Shown: positions 45,265-54,160 of the stretch, one piece after another
Layout of the letters: every line of letters starts with the position of its first letter
Position numbering within the stretch: position 1 is the stretch's first letter
From: Peptostreptococcaceae bacterium
Lineage (GTDB): Bacteria > Bacillota > Clostridia > Peptostreptococcales > Peptostreptococcaceae
Assembly: GCA_902363255.1 (NCBI GenBank)
Contig: CABIZO010000005.1
Span: 1-64,000, forward strand
DNA: 64,000 bases
Direction: 5' to 3'
Notes under the pieces: generated by a model
Told to the model about the DNA's origin: nothing
Seen by the model: the letters and a program-made list of their open reading frames with translations, nothing else
The model's database searches: none
Program-made: the position numbers and the translations under genes

Positions 45265-45765
45265 ATGAAATTACTAAGCTTAGTAGAAAGTAAAAAAGAA
45301 AAACAAGTAAAAAAATATATTGTTGAAAATAAAGAATCCTTATATAGGTTTGCTTACAGCTATGTAAAAAATGAAGATGATGCACTAGATATAGTACATG
45401 ATGCAATTTGCAAATCATTAGACAATATAAACACTCTCAAAAACATAGATAGCATTAAGCCTTGGTTTTATAAAATAGTATCAAATTGTGCCATTGATTA
45501 TATTAGAAAAAATAAAAAATATGTTGCAATAAGTGAGACTTTACAAGAAGAAAATACAATGAGGTATGATACATATGAAGATATAGACTTGCAAGAAGCT
45601 TTGGATAGATTACCTGAAAAGTATAGGATTGTAATTATATTGCGATATTTTGAAGATATGAAAATATCAGATATAGCACAAATACTTAATGAAAAAGAAA
45701 ATACTATAAAAACTAGACTCTATAATGGATTATCCAAGTTAAAAATACAACTTATTGAAGAATAG
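45265..45765 (+). CDS. ECF-type sigma factor (SigV/CsfV-like)
   Basis: 166 residues with region 2 (L-Y-R-F-A-Y-S-Y-V-K-N-E-D-D-A-L-D-I-V-H-D-A near residues 27-48) and region 4 (L-P-E-K-Y-R-I-V-I-I-L-R-Y-F... I-A-Q-I-L-N-E-K-E-N-T-I-K-T-R-L). It directs RNA polymerase to stress genes. An RsiV-like anti-sigma gene begins 2 bp after its stop, and a polysaccharide deacetylase gene follows, the arrangement of the lysozyme-responsive SigV/CsfV systems of Bacillus and Clostridioides. Start ATG 45265 is preceded by GAGAGGTG; a possible ECF promoter element (AAAAC...CGTC near 45209-45238) lies upstream. Confidence 0.88.
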   Translation: MKLLSLVESKKEKQVKKYIVENKESLYRFAYSYVKNEDDALDIVHDAICKSLDNINTLKNIDSIKPWFYKIVSNCAIDYIRKNKKYVAISETLQEENTMRYDTYEDIDLQEALDRLPEKYRIVIILRYFEDMKISDIAQILNEKENTIKTRLYNGLSKLKIQLIEE

Positions 45766-45767
45766 GA

Positions 45768-46628
45768 GTGAATGTTTTGAATAAAAACAAAAAATTAGAA
45801 GATTTAAAACATAACTATAATAATATAGAAATACCAGATAAATTAGACTTTGTGGTAAATGATGCTTTAAACAAAAATAAAAATAGAATAAGTAAAATAA
45901 GAAGATGGTCTTCTGTTGCTGCATTAGTATGTGTAGTAATTGTGGGTGTAAATTTGAGCCCAGCTTTTGCAAATACCCTTGAAAATATACCTGTAATAGG
46001 AAATATGATTAAAATTATAAACTTTAAAAACTATAAGGTAAATGAAAATGGATATGATGTATCAATTGACGTACCAAAGGTGGAAGGGTTAAAGGACAAG
46101 GATTTTGAGTACAAACTAAATAAAGACTTTGAATCAGAAGGAAAAGGGTTATATGACCAATATTTAGATGAAATTAAAGATTTAAAAGAATTAGGTGTGG
46201 AAGGGAGAACCTATGGTAAGTCTTGGTACGAAGTATTAAACGAAAATGATGATATTTTATCATTAGTAATTTATAACTATTATGCACAAGGTTCATCAAA
46301 CACAACTAGAAAGTTTTATAACATAGACAAGAAGAATGAAACAGTTTTAACATTGGAAGGAATGTTTGGAGGAAGTGATTATGTAAATGTTATAAGTGAA
46401 AATATCAAAGAACAGATGAGAGAAAGAACTAAAAAGAATCCAGAAGACGTGTACTGGATTGATGATAATATAGATAGTTTTGACAAAATAAAGAAAGATC
46501 AAGGTTTTTATATAAATGATAAAAATGAACTAGTTATATGTTTTGACAAATACGAGGTTGCACCAGGGTCATCTGGATTAGTAGAATTTGTCATACCTAA
46601 TAGTGTTACTCAACGACTTATGAAGTAA
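45768..46628 (+). CDS. RsiV-like membrane anti-sigma factor (DUF3298 domain)
   Basis: 286 residues. A short cytoplasmic N-terminus (about 1-45) that should bind the sigma factor, one membrane segment (about 46-67) and an extracellular PdaC/RsiV-type domain (DUF3298) ending in D-K-Y-E-V-A-P-G-S-S-G-L-V-E-F. In B. subtilis RsiV this domain binds lysozyme, which triggers cleavage and release of the sigma factor. The gene lies directly after the sigma gene. An unusual point is the start codon: TTG 45768, behind ATAGGAGTG. Confidence 0.85.
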   Translation: MNVLNKNKKLEDLKHNYNNIEIPDKLDFVVNDALNKNKNRISKIRRWSSVAALVCVVIVGVNLSPAFANTLENIPVIGNMIKIINFKNYKVNENGYDVSIDVPKVEGLKDKDFEYKLNKDFESEGKGLYDQYLDEIKDLKELGVEGRTYGKSWYEVLNENDDILSLVIYNYYAQGSSNTTRKFYNIDKKNETVLTLEGMFGGSDYVNVISENIKEQMRERTKKNPEDVYWIDDNIDSFDKIKKDQGFYINDKNELVICFDKYEVAPGSSGLVEFVIPNSVTQRLMK

Positions 46629-46970
46629 TATAAATATATTAACTTTTAGGTAGTTTATAATAAAAAGGGCATAATTGCCCTTTTTTTATGGAGAGAATTT
46701 TTGATTTTCTTGCTAGTTGATAAATCCTCCAAAAAGTAATTATATTAAAGTGCTCCATTTTTCTATTATAAATAAAAAAATGTGGATAACTCCTATAATT
46801 TATATTAAAAAAAGTTTTGAAATAAATAAAGAAGTTTATGTCAGATTTGTAATAAAAAATATATTGAACCCCTATAGGGTACTGGTTTATACTTAGATAG
46901 TCGACAAATTATTCTAAAAACATACTAAAAACGATAGGACATGATATAGGTAGGAGTTGAGCGAGGAGAT
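46629..46970. other. Spacer before the deacetylase gene
   Basis: It carries a terminator (46662-46688) and then 280 bp of AT-rich sequence with no other gene. The dyad CCCTATAGGG (near 46870-46879) lies about 95 bp before the start and may be part of a promoter or operator. Confidence 0.5.
46662..46688 (+). terminator. Terminator after the anti-sigma gene
   Basis: AAAAAGGGCA / TGCCCTTTTT with a 4-nt loop and a T-run. The deacetylase gene therefore has its own promoter. Confidence 0.9.
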
Positions 46971-47852
46971 ATGAGTAAAAAAGGTATAAACAAAAAAAGA
47001 GCAGCGTTAGTTCTTGTTTTAGGACTAACTATATTCGGGGTGCTGAATAAAACATTGGCTTATGTTGATAGCCAAAGACAAATTAAAGCAGAACAACAAA
47101 GAATTGAAGAAGAAAAAAGAAAAGCAGAAGAAGAAAAGAAAAAATACGTAGTTGGTGTTAGTCATGAAGGTAAAAAGTATTCTTATGATGCAACTAAAGT
47201 TGCAGATAAGCTTAGTAAATATGATTACACTAATGATGGTAAAAAAATAGTATTTTTAACTTTTGACGACGGTACATCAAAAACTAATACACCAAAAGTA
47301 TTAGATATTTTAAAACAAGAAGATGTAAAAGCAACTTTCTTCTTAACAGGACAAAACATAGAAAATGGTGGAGATGAAGCGAAAGAGCTTGTAAAACAAG
47401 AGTTCAATGAGGGGCATGCTATAGCTAATCATTCATACAGTCATGATGTTAAAAAATTATATCCAGGAAGAACTTTAGATATAGATGCTTTCAAAGAAGA
47501 TTTCGCAAAAAATGATAAGTTACTAAAAGATATTTTAGGGAAGTATTTCTCAACTAGAGTAATAAGATGCCCAGGTGGATATATGTCTTGGAAGGGTATG
47601 GAACCTTTAGATGAGTATTTAAAAGAAAATAATATGATTTCTATTGACTGGACATCTTTAAATGCAGATGCTGAAGGAAAAAGAAAAAATGCTCAAGAAT
47701 TACTTGATTATACAATCAAAACTTCTGAAGGAAAAGAAATGGTAGTTCTTTTAATGCATGATACTTATGGAAAAGAAGAAACAGTTAAAGCCCTACCAGG
47801 TGTAATAAAATATTTCAAAGATAACGGATACGAGTTTAGAACTCTTTCATAA
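46971..47852 (+). CDS. PdaV-like polysaccharide (peptidoglycan) deacetylase
   Basis: 293 residues. An N-terminal signal anchor (about 11-30) is followed by a Lys/Glu coiled stalk (35-58) and a NodB domain with T-F-D99-D100-G, H154-S-Y-S-H158, R-C-P-G-G, D-W-T-S-L-N-A-D and L-L-M-H-D-T-Y. This should deacetylate N-acetylglucosamine in peptidoglycan at the cell surface and so block lysozyme. Position next to the SigV/RsiV-like pair supports that role. Start ATG 46971 behind GCGAGGAG. Confidence 0.9.
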   Translation: MSKKGINKKRAALVLVLGLTIFGVLNKTLAYVDSQRQIKAEQQRIEEEKRKAEEEKKKYVVGVSHEGKKYSYDATKVADKLSKYDYTNDGKKIVFLTFDDGTSKTNTPKVLDILKQEDVKATFFLTGQNIENGGDEAKELVKQEFNEGHAIANHSYSHDVKKLYPGRTLDIDAFKEDFAKNDKLLKDILGKYFSTRVIRCPGGYMSWKGMEPLDEYLKENNMISIDWTSLNADAEGKRKNAQELLDYTIKTSEGKEMVVLLMHDTYGKEETVKALPGVIKYFKDNGYEFRTLS

Positions 47853-47860
47853 TAAATATT

Positions 47861-47909
47861 AAAATCCTATAAGTAGATTAAATATAAATCTGCTTGTAGG
47901 ATTTTTTTA
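47861..47909 (+). terminator. Terminator after the deacetylase gene
   Basis: A long stem, AAATCCTATAAGTAGATT pairing with AATCTGCTTGTAGGATTT (a few wobbles), with a T-run. Confidence 0.87.
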
Positions 47910-48101
47910 TGCCATAAATGACAAATTGATTATTACATCTAACATATAAATTTTTACCCTGCCTTAGATTTATAAAGGAGTGGACATGATTTTATTATAT
48001 AAAAAATAAATTAATTGGTTGACGTAAAAAATAAAAAGTATTACGATTTAAGTATAGTACGAAGTATGAACTAAATTTAAAGTTAAATTGGGGTGTTGTT
48101 T

Positions 48102-48722
48102 ATGGAAAATGAAAATAATATATACAAAGAAAAATCAAGAAGTGCATTTGATAAAATAGCAAGTAATTATAGTGAAAGCCATGATGGAAAATTTGTTGAG
48201 CCAATGTATGAAGAGGTTATAAAGAGAATATTAGAGTTAAAACCTAGAAATATTCTAGATGTGGGGTGTGGACCAGGAAGTGTATTAGTTCACCTAAAAA
48301 ATAAAAATATAGGATTACATGGATTGGATATATCAGAAAAAATGATTGAGGAAGCTGAAAAAAACTTAGGACAAGATGTAGATTTAAGGGTGGGAGACTC
48401 AGAATCTATGCCATGGTTAGATAATAGTTTTGATATTATTTTATGTAATGCATCTTTTCATCATTATCCTAATCCCCTGAAATCACTTAAAGAAATGAAA
48501 CGGTTATTAAAGAAAGATGGAGTATTAATTATAGGTGAGCCTACAGCACCATCTATCATAAGATTCATAACAAATATGAGTATTAAGTATTCAAATAAAG
48601 GAGACGTTAGAATTTATAATAAAAAAGAAATGGAAAGCTTATTAGAAGAAGTCGGACTTCATCCTTATAATTATAAGAAAATTAATCATAAAAGCTTTAT
48701 TATAAACGCAAATATTATATAA
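48102..48722 (+). CDS. SAM-dependent class I methyltransferase
   Basis: About 206 residues. SAM-binding motif I is I-L-D-V-G-C-G-P-G, followed by L-D-I-S, the D-N-S-F-D-I-I post-motif and F-H-H-Y-P-N-P. UbiE/COQ5-type methyltransferase; the substrate cannot be told. ATG 48102 is preferred over the in-frame GTG 48093, which overlaps the ribosome site (TGGGGTG). A MarR-family gene follows 20 bp downstream, so the pair is one operon, perhaps for detoxifying a small phenolic or antibiotic. Confidence 0.85.
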   Translation: MENENNIYKEKSRSAFDKIASNYSESHDGKFVEPMYEEVIKRILELKPRNILDVGCGPGSVLVHLKNKNIGLHGLDISEKMIEEAEKNLGQDVDLRVGDSESMPWLDNSFDIILCNASFHHYPNPLKSLKEMKRLLKKDGVLIIGEPTAPSIIRFITNMSIKYSNKGDVRIYNKKEMESLLEEVGLHPYNYKKINHKSFIINANII

Positions 48723-48742
48723 AATCTTGGGGGAGAAAACTT

Positions 48743-49195
48743 ATGGACAAAAATATTGATAGACAAGTAAATGAATTTAATGAATTATGGCATGAAATCC
48801 TTATTAAAAGTAGTCATGCTGAAATGGCGAAAAAATATCCTCGTCTTAAAGAACTTGATGAAAATGAGATAACTATTATTAGGATAATTTCTGAAAGAGA
48901 TGAAGTAATAATAAAAGAAATAGGCGAAATTTTAAAAGTTCCTAAAAGTACTCTAACAAGCATGATCGATAGATTAGAAAGGAAAAATCTAATCCAAAGG
49001 TCCATTAGTAAAAAAGACAGAAGATCTTACAAACTGGAGTTAACAGAAGAAGGGCTAAAAACTCAAGAAGAGCATATAAAATTTGAATATGAGTTTTATA
49101 AAATGATAATAAGCTCTTTGGCTACTTATGAAGATAGAAAAGAATTTTTAAGATTAATCAATCAGATTGCACACAATATTACTGAAGCAAAATAA
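48743..49195 (+). CDS. MarR-family transcriptional regulator
   Basis: 150 residues. Winged helix with the MarR pattern I-x-E-I-G-E-I-L-K-V-P-K-S-T-L-T-S-M-I-D-R-L-E-x-K-x-L-I-x-R and the wing D-R-R-S-Y-K-L-E-L-T-E-E-G. It is cotranscribed with the methyltransferase gene and probably regulates that operon from the upstream region (near 48010-48070). Ligand unknown. Start ATG 48743 behind TTGGGGGAG. Confidence 0.88.
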   Translation: MDKNIDRQVNEFNELWHEILIKSSHAEMAKKYPRLKELDENEITIIRIISERDEVIIKEIGEILKVPKSTLTSMIDRLERKNLIQRSISKKDRRSYKLELTEEGLKTQEEHIKFEYEFYKMIISSLATYEDRKEFLRLINQIAHNITEAK

Positions 49196-49225
49196 AAAGA
49201 GCGCAAATTAAGCGATCTTTTTTTA
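49194..49225 (+). terminator. Terminator after the MarR gene
   Basis: AAAAGAGCGC / GCGATCTTTT stem (one mismatch) followed by a T-run; it starts within the stop codon region. Confidence 0.7.
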
Positions 49226-49328
49226 TATGAGTTAAAAATTAAAACCATACTGTATACAATTGTGCTACTATTAACTTAAATATTTTAAATATTGTAAAAA
49301 TTTACATTTTATAAAGGGGGCAATATAA

Positions 49329-50276
49329 ATGGAAATAAGATTAAGAAAAGTTGGGATAATAGGTGTTGGCCACGTTGGGGCTCACGTAGCATTTTCACTA
49401 GTAACACAGGGGATAGTAGATGAACTGGTTTTAGTTGATATAAACAAGCAAAAAGCCATTAGTGAAAGACAAGATTTGTTAGATGCAACTACATATTTAC
49501 CACATAGGATAAATGTAATAGCAGGAGAATATGAAGACTTGGCGGACTGCGACATAATAGTAAATTGTGTGGGAAAAATAGATGATGCTTCACAAGATAG
49601 ATTGGTAGAACTTCAACAAAGTGTAGATATGGTTAATACCTATATAAAAAGAGTGATGGATGCTGGGTTCAATGGAATAATAATAAATATTACAAATCCT
49701 TGCGATATAATAGCTTATTATATTCAAAAAACTACAGGACTTCCACAAAACCAAGTATTTGGAACAGGAACAGAACTTGATAGCTCTAGATTTAAAAATG
49801 TAATGGCAGAGTGTACAGGAATAGATCATAAGTCAATAGTAGGATATTCTTTAGGAGAACATGGTGATTCTCAAATGATTCCTTGGTCAGCTGTAAACTT
49901 AGGAGGAAAACCTCTAAGCGAACTTGCAAAAGAAAGACCAGAAACTTTTGGTAGCTTAGATAAAAAAGACATAACATATAGAACTGTAAAAGGTGGATGG
50001 TTTACATATGCAGGTAAAAAATGCACTGAGTTTGGGATAGCATCTACTGCAGCTAGAATTATAAATGGAATTTATCATGACGAAAAATTCGTAACAACTG
50101 CATCTACTTTATTGGAAGGACAGTACGGAGAAGAAGGACTATATATAAGTATTCCAGTTGTTATAGGGAAAAATGGGGTGGAAGACAAATACGAACTTAA
50201 TTTAACAGAAGAAGAATTAAAAGAATTCAAACATTCTTGTAGCGTAGTAAAAGAGAATATAGCAAAAATAAAATAG
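49329..50276 (+). CDS. LDH/L-2-hydroxyacid dehydrogenase-family protein
   Basis: 315 residues. Rossmann motif G-x-G-H-V-G-A-H-V, NAD adenine D (L-V-D-I), catalytic His in G-E-H-G-D-S, I-T-N-P-C-D and G-T-G-T-E-L-D-S-S-R. In the substrate loop the usual Q-K-P-G-E-T-R of L-lactate dehydrogenase is replaced by I-D-D-A-S-Q-D-R, closer to L-2-hydroxyisocaproate dehydrogenases, so a branched or larger 2-oxo acid may be the substrate. It is monocistronic with its own terminator. L-lactate activity remains possible. Confidence 0.8.
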   Translation: MEIRLRKVGIIGVGHVGAHVAFSLVTQGIVDELVLVDINKQKAISERQDLLDATTYLPHRINVIAGEYEDLADCDIIVNCVGKIDDASQDRLVELQQSVDMVNTYIKRVMDAGFNGIIINITNPCDIIAYYIQKTTGLPQNQVFGTGTELDSSRFKNVMAECTGIDHKSIVGYSLGEHGDSQMIPWSAVNLGGKPLSELAKERPETFGSLDKKDITYRTVKGGWFTYAGKKCTEFGIASTAARIINGIYHDEKFVTTASTLLEGQYGEEGLYISIPVVIGKNGVEDKYELNLTEEELKEFKHSCSVVKENIAKIK

Positions 50277-50280
50277 ATAA

Positions 50281-50319
50281 GAAAAGCCTTCATTGAAATT
50301 AATTCAGTGATGGCTTTTA
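50281..50319 (+). terminator. Terminator after the LDH-family gene
   Basis: AAAAGCCTTCATTGAA / TTCAGTGATGGCTTTT stem (with wobbles) and a short loop; weak T-run. Confidence 0.8.
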
Positions 50320-50421
50320 TATTGTATTAAAATCAGTTATTATAATAATATTTAAGGTGTATTGAATTTATATTTTATATTTGTAATATATACATATAAG
50401 GTGATAAGAGGGAGGGATAAA

Positions 50422-51546
50422 ATGATAAATAAAAAGATTAAAAAGTATGTAATTACTTTTTTAGCGGGAATTACCATAAGTAGCTATTTCGCAACACCAA
50501 TTACAATTAATGCACAAAATACAGCAAGTACTAAAGTATCTTCTCAAAAATCTACTGTAAAAGTAATTGATACAGGTAAAGCAACTATAGATGGTGTAAG
50601 TGTAAGAAGTAGGAACTCTGCCAGTGGAAAATACTTAGGAAGTCTGTACACTGGTGATAAGGTAGAAATAGTACAAAAAACAAGTAATGGTTGGTACAAA
50701 ATTAAGTACAAGAAGTCTTATGCTTATGTAAATAAAGCATATATAAAACTTAGTGGAACAAAAACTATAGATAATGTATTAAACACAGGAGTAGTTTATA
50801 ATGCAACAAAGTTAACGGTAAGAGAGAGTTGTTCAACAAGTTCAAAGTTTCTAGGATATTTACCAAAATTCACAAAAGTAGATATTGTAAGAGTAACTTC
50901 AACAAACTGGTATAAAATAAAATATAAAAAATCTTATGCTTATGTAAAAGGGAATTACATAAAACTTACTCCAAGTGCTAAATTAAATTCAAATATATCT
51001 GACAGAAAAAATCTGAATAACTTTTTATTTGTGGGAGATTCCTTCACTGCAAGAATGGAAGATGTAATAAAAAGCAACAATGAAAAAGTTTATGTTCATG
51101 CTCAAGGGGGAAGTAGACCTTCTTATTGGTTAGACAAAGTGGATGAAATGCCAGACAAGAATAATATAGACGCTGTTTCTTTATTAATAGGAGTAAACGG
51201 TGTAACTGTACCTGCAAATATAAGAGATACAAGAGCTCTTATAAATCAGTTAATTGTAAAATACCCAGACAAAACAATATATGTGCAAAGAGTATTCCCT
51301 GTGGGAAAAAACTTCACAGAAGGCGATCCTGTAAATCACAATAAAGCTATAAGTGAGTATAATAAGCAGCTAAAAGAGTTTTGTTCAACAAAATCAAATG
51401 TAAAAATCATAGATGCTACAAAAGGTTTTATTGATAATAGTGGATACCTTAAATTTACTTCTGATGGTTTACATATAGACGATTACAAAGAAAGTGTATT
51501 CTACAATAATATCTTTAACGCTATAAAAAATGCAGAGAAAAATTAA
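50422..51546 (+). CDS. Secreted SH3b-SGNH hydrolase
   Basis: About 375 residues. Signal peptide (about 1-28), two SH3b domains (about 48-108 and 120-180), then an SGNH/GDSL-type domain with S207 (F-V-G-D-S-F-T), G-V-N-G in place of G-x-N-D, and D348-G-L-H351. SH3b modules bind peptidoglycan; the hydrolase may be an O-acetyl esterase acting on cell-wall glycans. ATG 50422 follows GGGAGGG; upstream in-frame codons lack a ribosome site. Second SH3b wall enzyme of the window, besides the 3D-domain protein at 1113. Confidence 0.83.
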   Translation: MINKKIKKYVITFLAGITISSYFATPITINAQNTASTKVSSQKSTVKVIDTGKATIDGVSVRSRNSASGKYLGSLYTGDKVEIVQKTSNGWYKIKYKKSYAYVNKAYIKLSGTKTIDNVLNTGVVYNATKLTVRESCSTSSKFLGYLPKFTKVDIVRVTSTNWYKIKYKKSYAYVKGNYIKLTPSAKLNSNISDRKNLNNFLFVGDSFTARMEDVIKSNNEKVYVHAQGGSRPSYWLDKVDEMPDKNNIDAVSLLIGVNGVTVPANIRDTRALINQLIVKYPDKTIYVQRVFPVGKNFTEGDPVNHNKAISEYNKQLKEFCSTKSNVKIIDATKGFIDNSGYLKFTSDGLHIDDYKESVFYNNIFNAIKNAEKN

Positions 51547-51556
51547 TAAAAATTAG

Positions 51557-51601
51557 AAAGGATGTTTTCATAGAATGTAACAATTGAAACATCCTTTTTG
51601 A
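51557..51601 (+). terminator. Terminator after the SGNH hydrolase gene
   Basis: AAAGGATGTTTTCA / TTGAAACATCCTTT stem with a 15-nt loop and T-run. Confidence 0.85.
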
Positions 51602-51660
51602 TTGGAAAAAATTTTGTGTTAGGGAGCAAAAAATTCGTTTTAAATTTTTACAGGAAATAT

Positions 51661-51689
51661 TTGACAAATCATCAGAACATTTTTACAAT
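51661..51689 (+). promoter_or_regulatory. Sigma-A promoter of the xylose transport operon
   Basis: TTGACA (51661-51666), 17-bp spacer, TACAAT (51684-51689). It lies directly upstream of the XylR-type operator palindrome. Confidence 0.85.
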
Positions 51690-51703
51690 ATAGATATAAA
51701 GAA

Positions 51704-51724
51704 TTAGTTTATTGACTAAACTAA
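51704..51724. promoter_or_regulatory. Likely XylR operator 1
   Basis: TTAGTTTA-TTGAC-TAAACTAA is a perfect 8-5-8 palindrome placed just after the -10 box, where a bound repressor would block transcription. The same architecture recurs before xylA, and a ROK repressor gene lies within the locus. Confidence 0.8.
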
Positions 51725-51798
51725 ATAAAATAAATGTGAAAGATTTTAACATAGAATATAGTAAGTATAAAATAATAACTACTTTAAGGGAGATAGAT

Positions 51799-52848
51799 AT
51801 GAATATAGAAAAGATAAATTTCGACTCAACTAGCAATAAGGATAACGTTTTCGTATTTAGGTTAAAAAATAAAAATAATATGGAAATTGTAGTTACTAAT
51901 TATGGAGCTACATTAATAAGCCTTTCTATTCCAAAAAACAATGAAAATATAGATGTTGTACTTGGATATGACAATCTAGAAAGTTATATTTTAAATCCAA
52001 AATTCTTTGGTGCAACTATTGGACCCAACAGTAATCGCATAAATAATGGATGCTTTACTTTAAATGGTATAGAGTATCATCTTGAAAAAAATGATAATAA
52101 CAATAATTTACATAGTGGAGGAAAAGGATTACATAGCATTGTATGGGATTACCGCATAAACGAAGAAGATAATTATGTTGAATTTAATTATCTAAATCCA
52201 GATAAATCACAAGGATTCCCCGGTAATCTGGAATTAAAAGCCAGATATACATTAACTGATGATAATGAATTAAAGCTATCATATGAAGGAATAAGTGATA
52301 AAGACACTATTGTAAATTTAACTAATCATACCTACTTTAATTTATCAGGACATAAGAACAAAGATGCAACCAGTCAAAAACTATGGATAAATGCAAAATA
52401 TTTTACACCAGTAAAAGATAGTAAAGCAATACCAACAGGTGACATTACACCAGTAAAAGGAACACCAATGGATTTTACCATTTCTAAAAAAATAAATTCT
52501 CAAATTAATGAACAATATGATCAACTATTATTTTGTGGAGGTTATGACCATAACTTTGTAATAGATAAGAAAAAAGACGGTATAGAAAAAATAGCAGAAC
52601 TTTATGACGAAAGAACAGATATTATCATGGAAGTTTATTCAGATATGCCAGGAGTACAATTTTATGCAGGAAATTTTATATCTGGAGGTCCTATAGGTAA
52701 AGACAGTACAGTTTACGAAGACAGATGCGGCATATGTTTAGAGACACAATATTTCCCAGACTCAATTAATAATAGAAATTTTAAATCTCCTATATTAAGA
52801 GCAGGAGATAAGTATGAAAGCACAACCATTTATAAATTTTCTTATTAA
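51799..52848 (+). CDS. Aldose 1-epimerase (mutarotase)
   Basis: About 349 residues. Family features: N-Y-G-A-T-L near the N-terminus, G-P-N-S-N-R-I-N-N-G (like the GxxxGRxAxR loop), the catalytic N-L-T-N-H-T-Y-F-N-L-S-G block and a late G-I-C-L-E-T-Q-Y-F-P-D with the catalytic Glu. It interconverts alpha and beta sugar anomers before phosphorylation or isomerisation. Start ATG 51799 follows AAGGGAG; the upstream in-frame start has no ribosome site. First gene of the xylose transport operon; galM-like. Confidence 0.86.
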   Translation: MNIEKINFDSTSNKDNVFVFRLKNKNNMEIVVTNYGATLISLSIPKNNENIDVVLGYDNLESYILNPKFFGATIGPNSNRINNGCFTLNGIEYHLEKNDNNNNLHSGGKGLHSIVWDYRINEEDNYVEFNYLNPDKSQGFPGNLELKARYTLTDDNELKLSYEGISDKDTIVNLTNHTYFNLSGHKNKDATSQKLWINAKYFTPVKDSKAIPTGDITPVKGTPMDFTISKKINSQINEQYDQLLFCGGYDHNFVIDKKKDGIEKIAELYDERTDIIMEVYSDMPGVQFYAGNFISGGPIGKDSTVYEDRCGICLETQYFPDSINNRNFKSPILRAGDKYESTTIYKFSY

Positions 52849-52886
52849 ATAAAAAAGTATAAAATTAAATAAAAAAGTATAAAAAT

Positions 52887-52943
52887 AGGCTATTTTAATA
52901 AAAGAGAGATATTTTAAATTAATTATTAATTAAAAAATAGCCT
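52887..52943 (+). terminator. Hairpin between the epimerase and binding-protein genes
   Basis: AGGCTATTTT pairs with AAAATAGCCT over a 37-nt loop. It may be a weak terminator that allows readthrough. No proper T-run follows. Confidence 0.45.
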
Positions 52944-52973
52944 GTTATTATAAATATTAAAAAAATTTTAGGG

Positions 52974-52987
52974 GGAAAGCGCTGATG
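52974..52987 (+). promoter_or_regulatory. Possible cre (CcpA) site overlapping the binding-protein start
   Basis: GGAAAGCGCTGATG matches the cre core (A-A-A-G-C-G-C-T) but its outer bases differ from the consensus. It overlaps the start codon at 52985, a position used for catabolite repression by roadblock. Speculative. Confidence 0.35.
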
Positions 52988-54076
52988 AAAAAAATTTTTG
53001 GGAAGATATTAGCAGTAACAATGAGCCTTATGCTAGTATTATCTCTAACTGCATGTTCTAGTTCTGATTCAGGATCAGGAGACGCAAAAAAAGGTGGAAA
53101 AATAGGTGTTGCAATGCCTACAAAAGATTTACAACGTTGGAATCAAGACGGTGAAAACATGAAAAAAGAATTAGAAGAAGCTGGATATGAAGTAGACTTA
53201 CAATATGCAAATAATGATATAGCTACTCAAGTTTCTCAAATAGAAAATATGATAACTGGTGGATGCGAACTTTTAGTTATAGCATCTATAGATGGTGGTT
53301 CTTTAAGCACAGTTTTAGCAGAAGCTAAAACAGAAGAAATACCTGTTATAGCTTATGACCGTTTAATAATGGATACTGATGCAATTTCTTATTATGCTAC
53401 ATTTGACAACTATAAAGTTGGTCAAATACAAGGTCAATATATAGTTGATACTTTAAAATTAGATGAAGAAAAAGGTCCTTTCAACTTAGAATTATTCACT
53501 GGTTCTTCTGATGATAACAACTGTCACTTCTTCTTCGGTGGAGCAATGGATGTATTACAAAAATACATAGATAATGGAAAATTAGTTGTTCAATCTGGAC
53601 AAACAAAATTTGAAGAAGTTGCTACTCCTAACTGGTCAACTGAAGAATCTCAAAAAAGAATGGATAATATATTAACAGCTAACTACACAGGAGATAAAAA
53701 AGTAGATGTTGTATTATCTTCTAATGACTCTGTTGCAAATGGTATAACAAATGCATTAAAATCTGCTGGATATACAAAAGATAATTTCCCAGTATTAACA
53801 GGGCAAGACTGTGATATAACTTCTGTTAAAAATATATTAGATGGTACTCAATCAATGTCAGTATTCAAAGATACTCGTACATTAGCAACTCAAGTTGTTA
53901 AAATGGTTGATCAAATAATGAGCGATGAAAAAGTAGACGTAAATGACGAAGAATCTTACGACAATGGTGCTGGTGTAATACCAACTTACTTATGTGAGCC
54001 AGTATTCGCTGACAAAGATAACTACAAAGAGTTATTAATAGATTCAGGATACTATACTGAAGATCAATTAAAATAG
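52985..54076 (+). CDS. Monosaccharide ABC transporter substrate-binding lipoprotein (ChvE-like)
   Basis: 363 residues with a lipobox (L-T-A-C24-S). The mature protein follows the ChvE/XylF periplasmic-binding family: I-G-V-A-M-P-T-K-D-L-Q-R-W-N-Q-D, Q-V-S-Q-I-E-N-M-I and L-F-T-G-S-S-D-D-N-N. It should capture xylose (ChvE proteins also bind arabinose, galactose and glucose) outside the membrane for the ATPase and permease that follow. ATG 52985 has GGGGG 9 nt upstream. First transporter gene behind the epimerase; a hairpin follows that may raise its dose over the membrane parts. Confidence 0.88.
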   Translation: MKKIFGKILAVTMSLMLVLSLTACSSSDSGSGDAKKGGKIGVAMPTKDLQRWNQDGENMKKELEEAGYEVDLQYANNDIATQVSQIENMITGGCELLVIASIDGGSLSTVLAEAKTEEIPVIAYDRLIMDTDAISYYATFDNYKVGQIQGQYIVDTLKLDEEKGPFNLELFTGSSDDNNCHFFFGGAMDVLQKYIDNGKLVVQSGQTKFEEVATPNWSTEESQKRMDNILTANYTGDKKVDVVLSSNDSVANGITNALKSAGYTKDNFPVLTGQDCDITSVKNILDGTQSMSVFKDTRTLATQVVKMVDQIMSDEKVDVNDEESYDNGAGVIPTYLCEPVFADKDNYKELLIDSGYYTEDQLK

Positions 54077-54108
54077 TAGCTTTATGAATTAAGCTATAAA
54101 ATTAAATA

Positions 54109-54136
54109 GGGTAAATATAAGAGATTATATTTACCC
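54109..54136 (+). terminator. Intra-operon hairpin (attenuator or stabiliser)
   Basis: A perfect 12-bp stem (GGGTAAATATAA / TTATATTTACCC) with a 4-nt loop and only a weak U-tract. It lies between the binding-protein and ATPase genes, where such hairpins usually give more binding protein than membrane subunits. Confidence 0.7.
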
Positions 54137-54160
54137 TTATAAGTTAAAGGGGAGAGGTAA

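Noticed and set aside
46867..46880. ECF promoter before the deacetylase gene
   Set aside because: A dyad is present, but no clear AAC...CGTC pair at 16-17 bp spacing, so not called.
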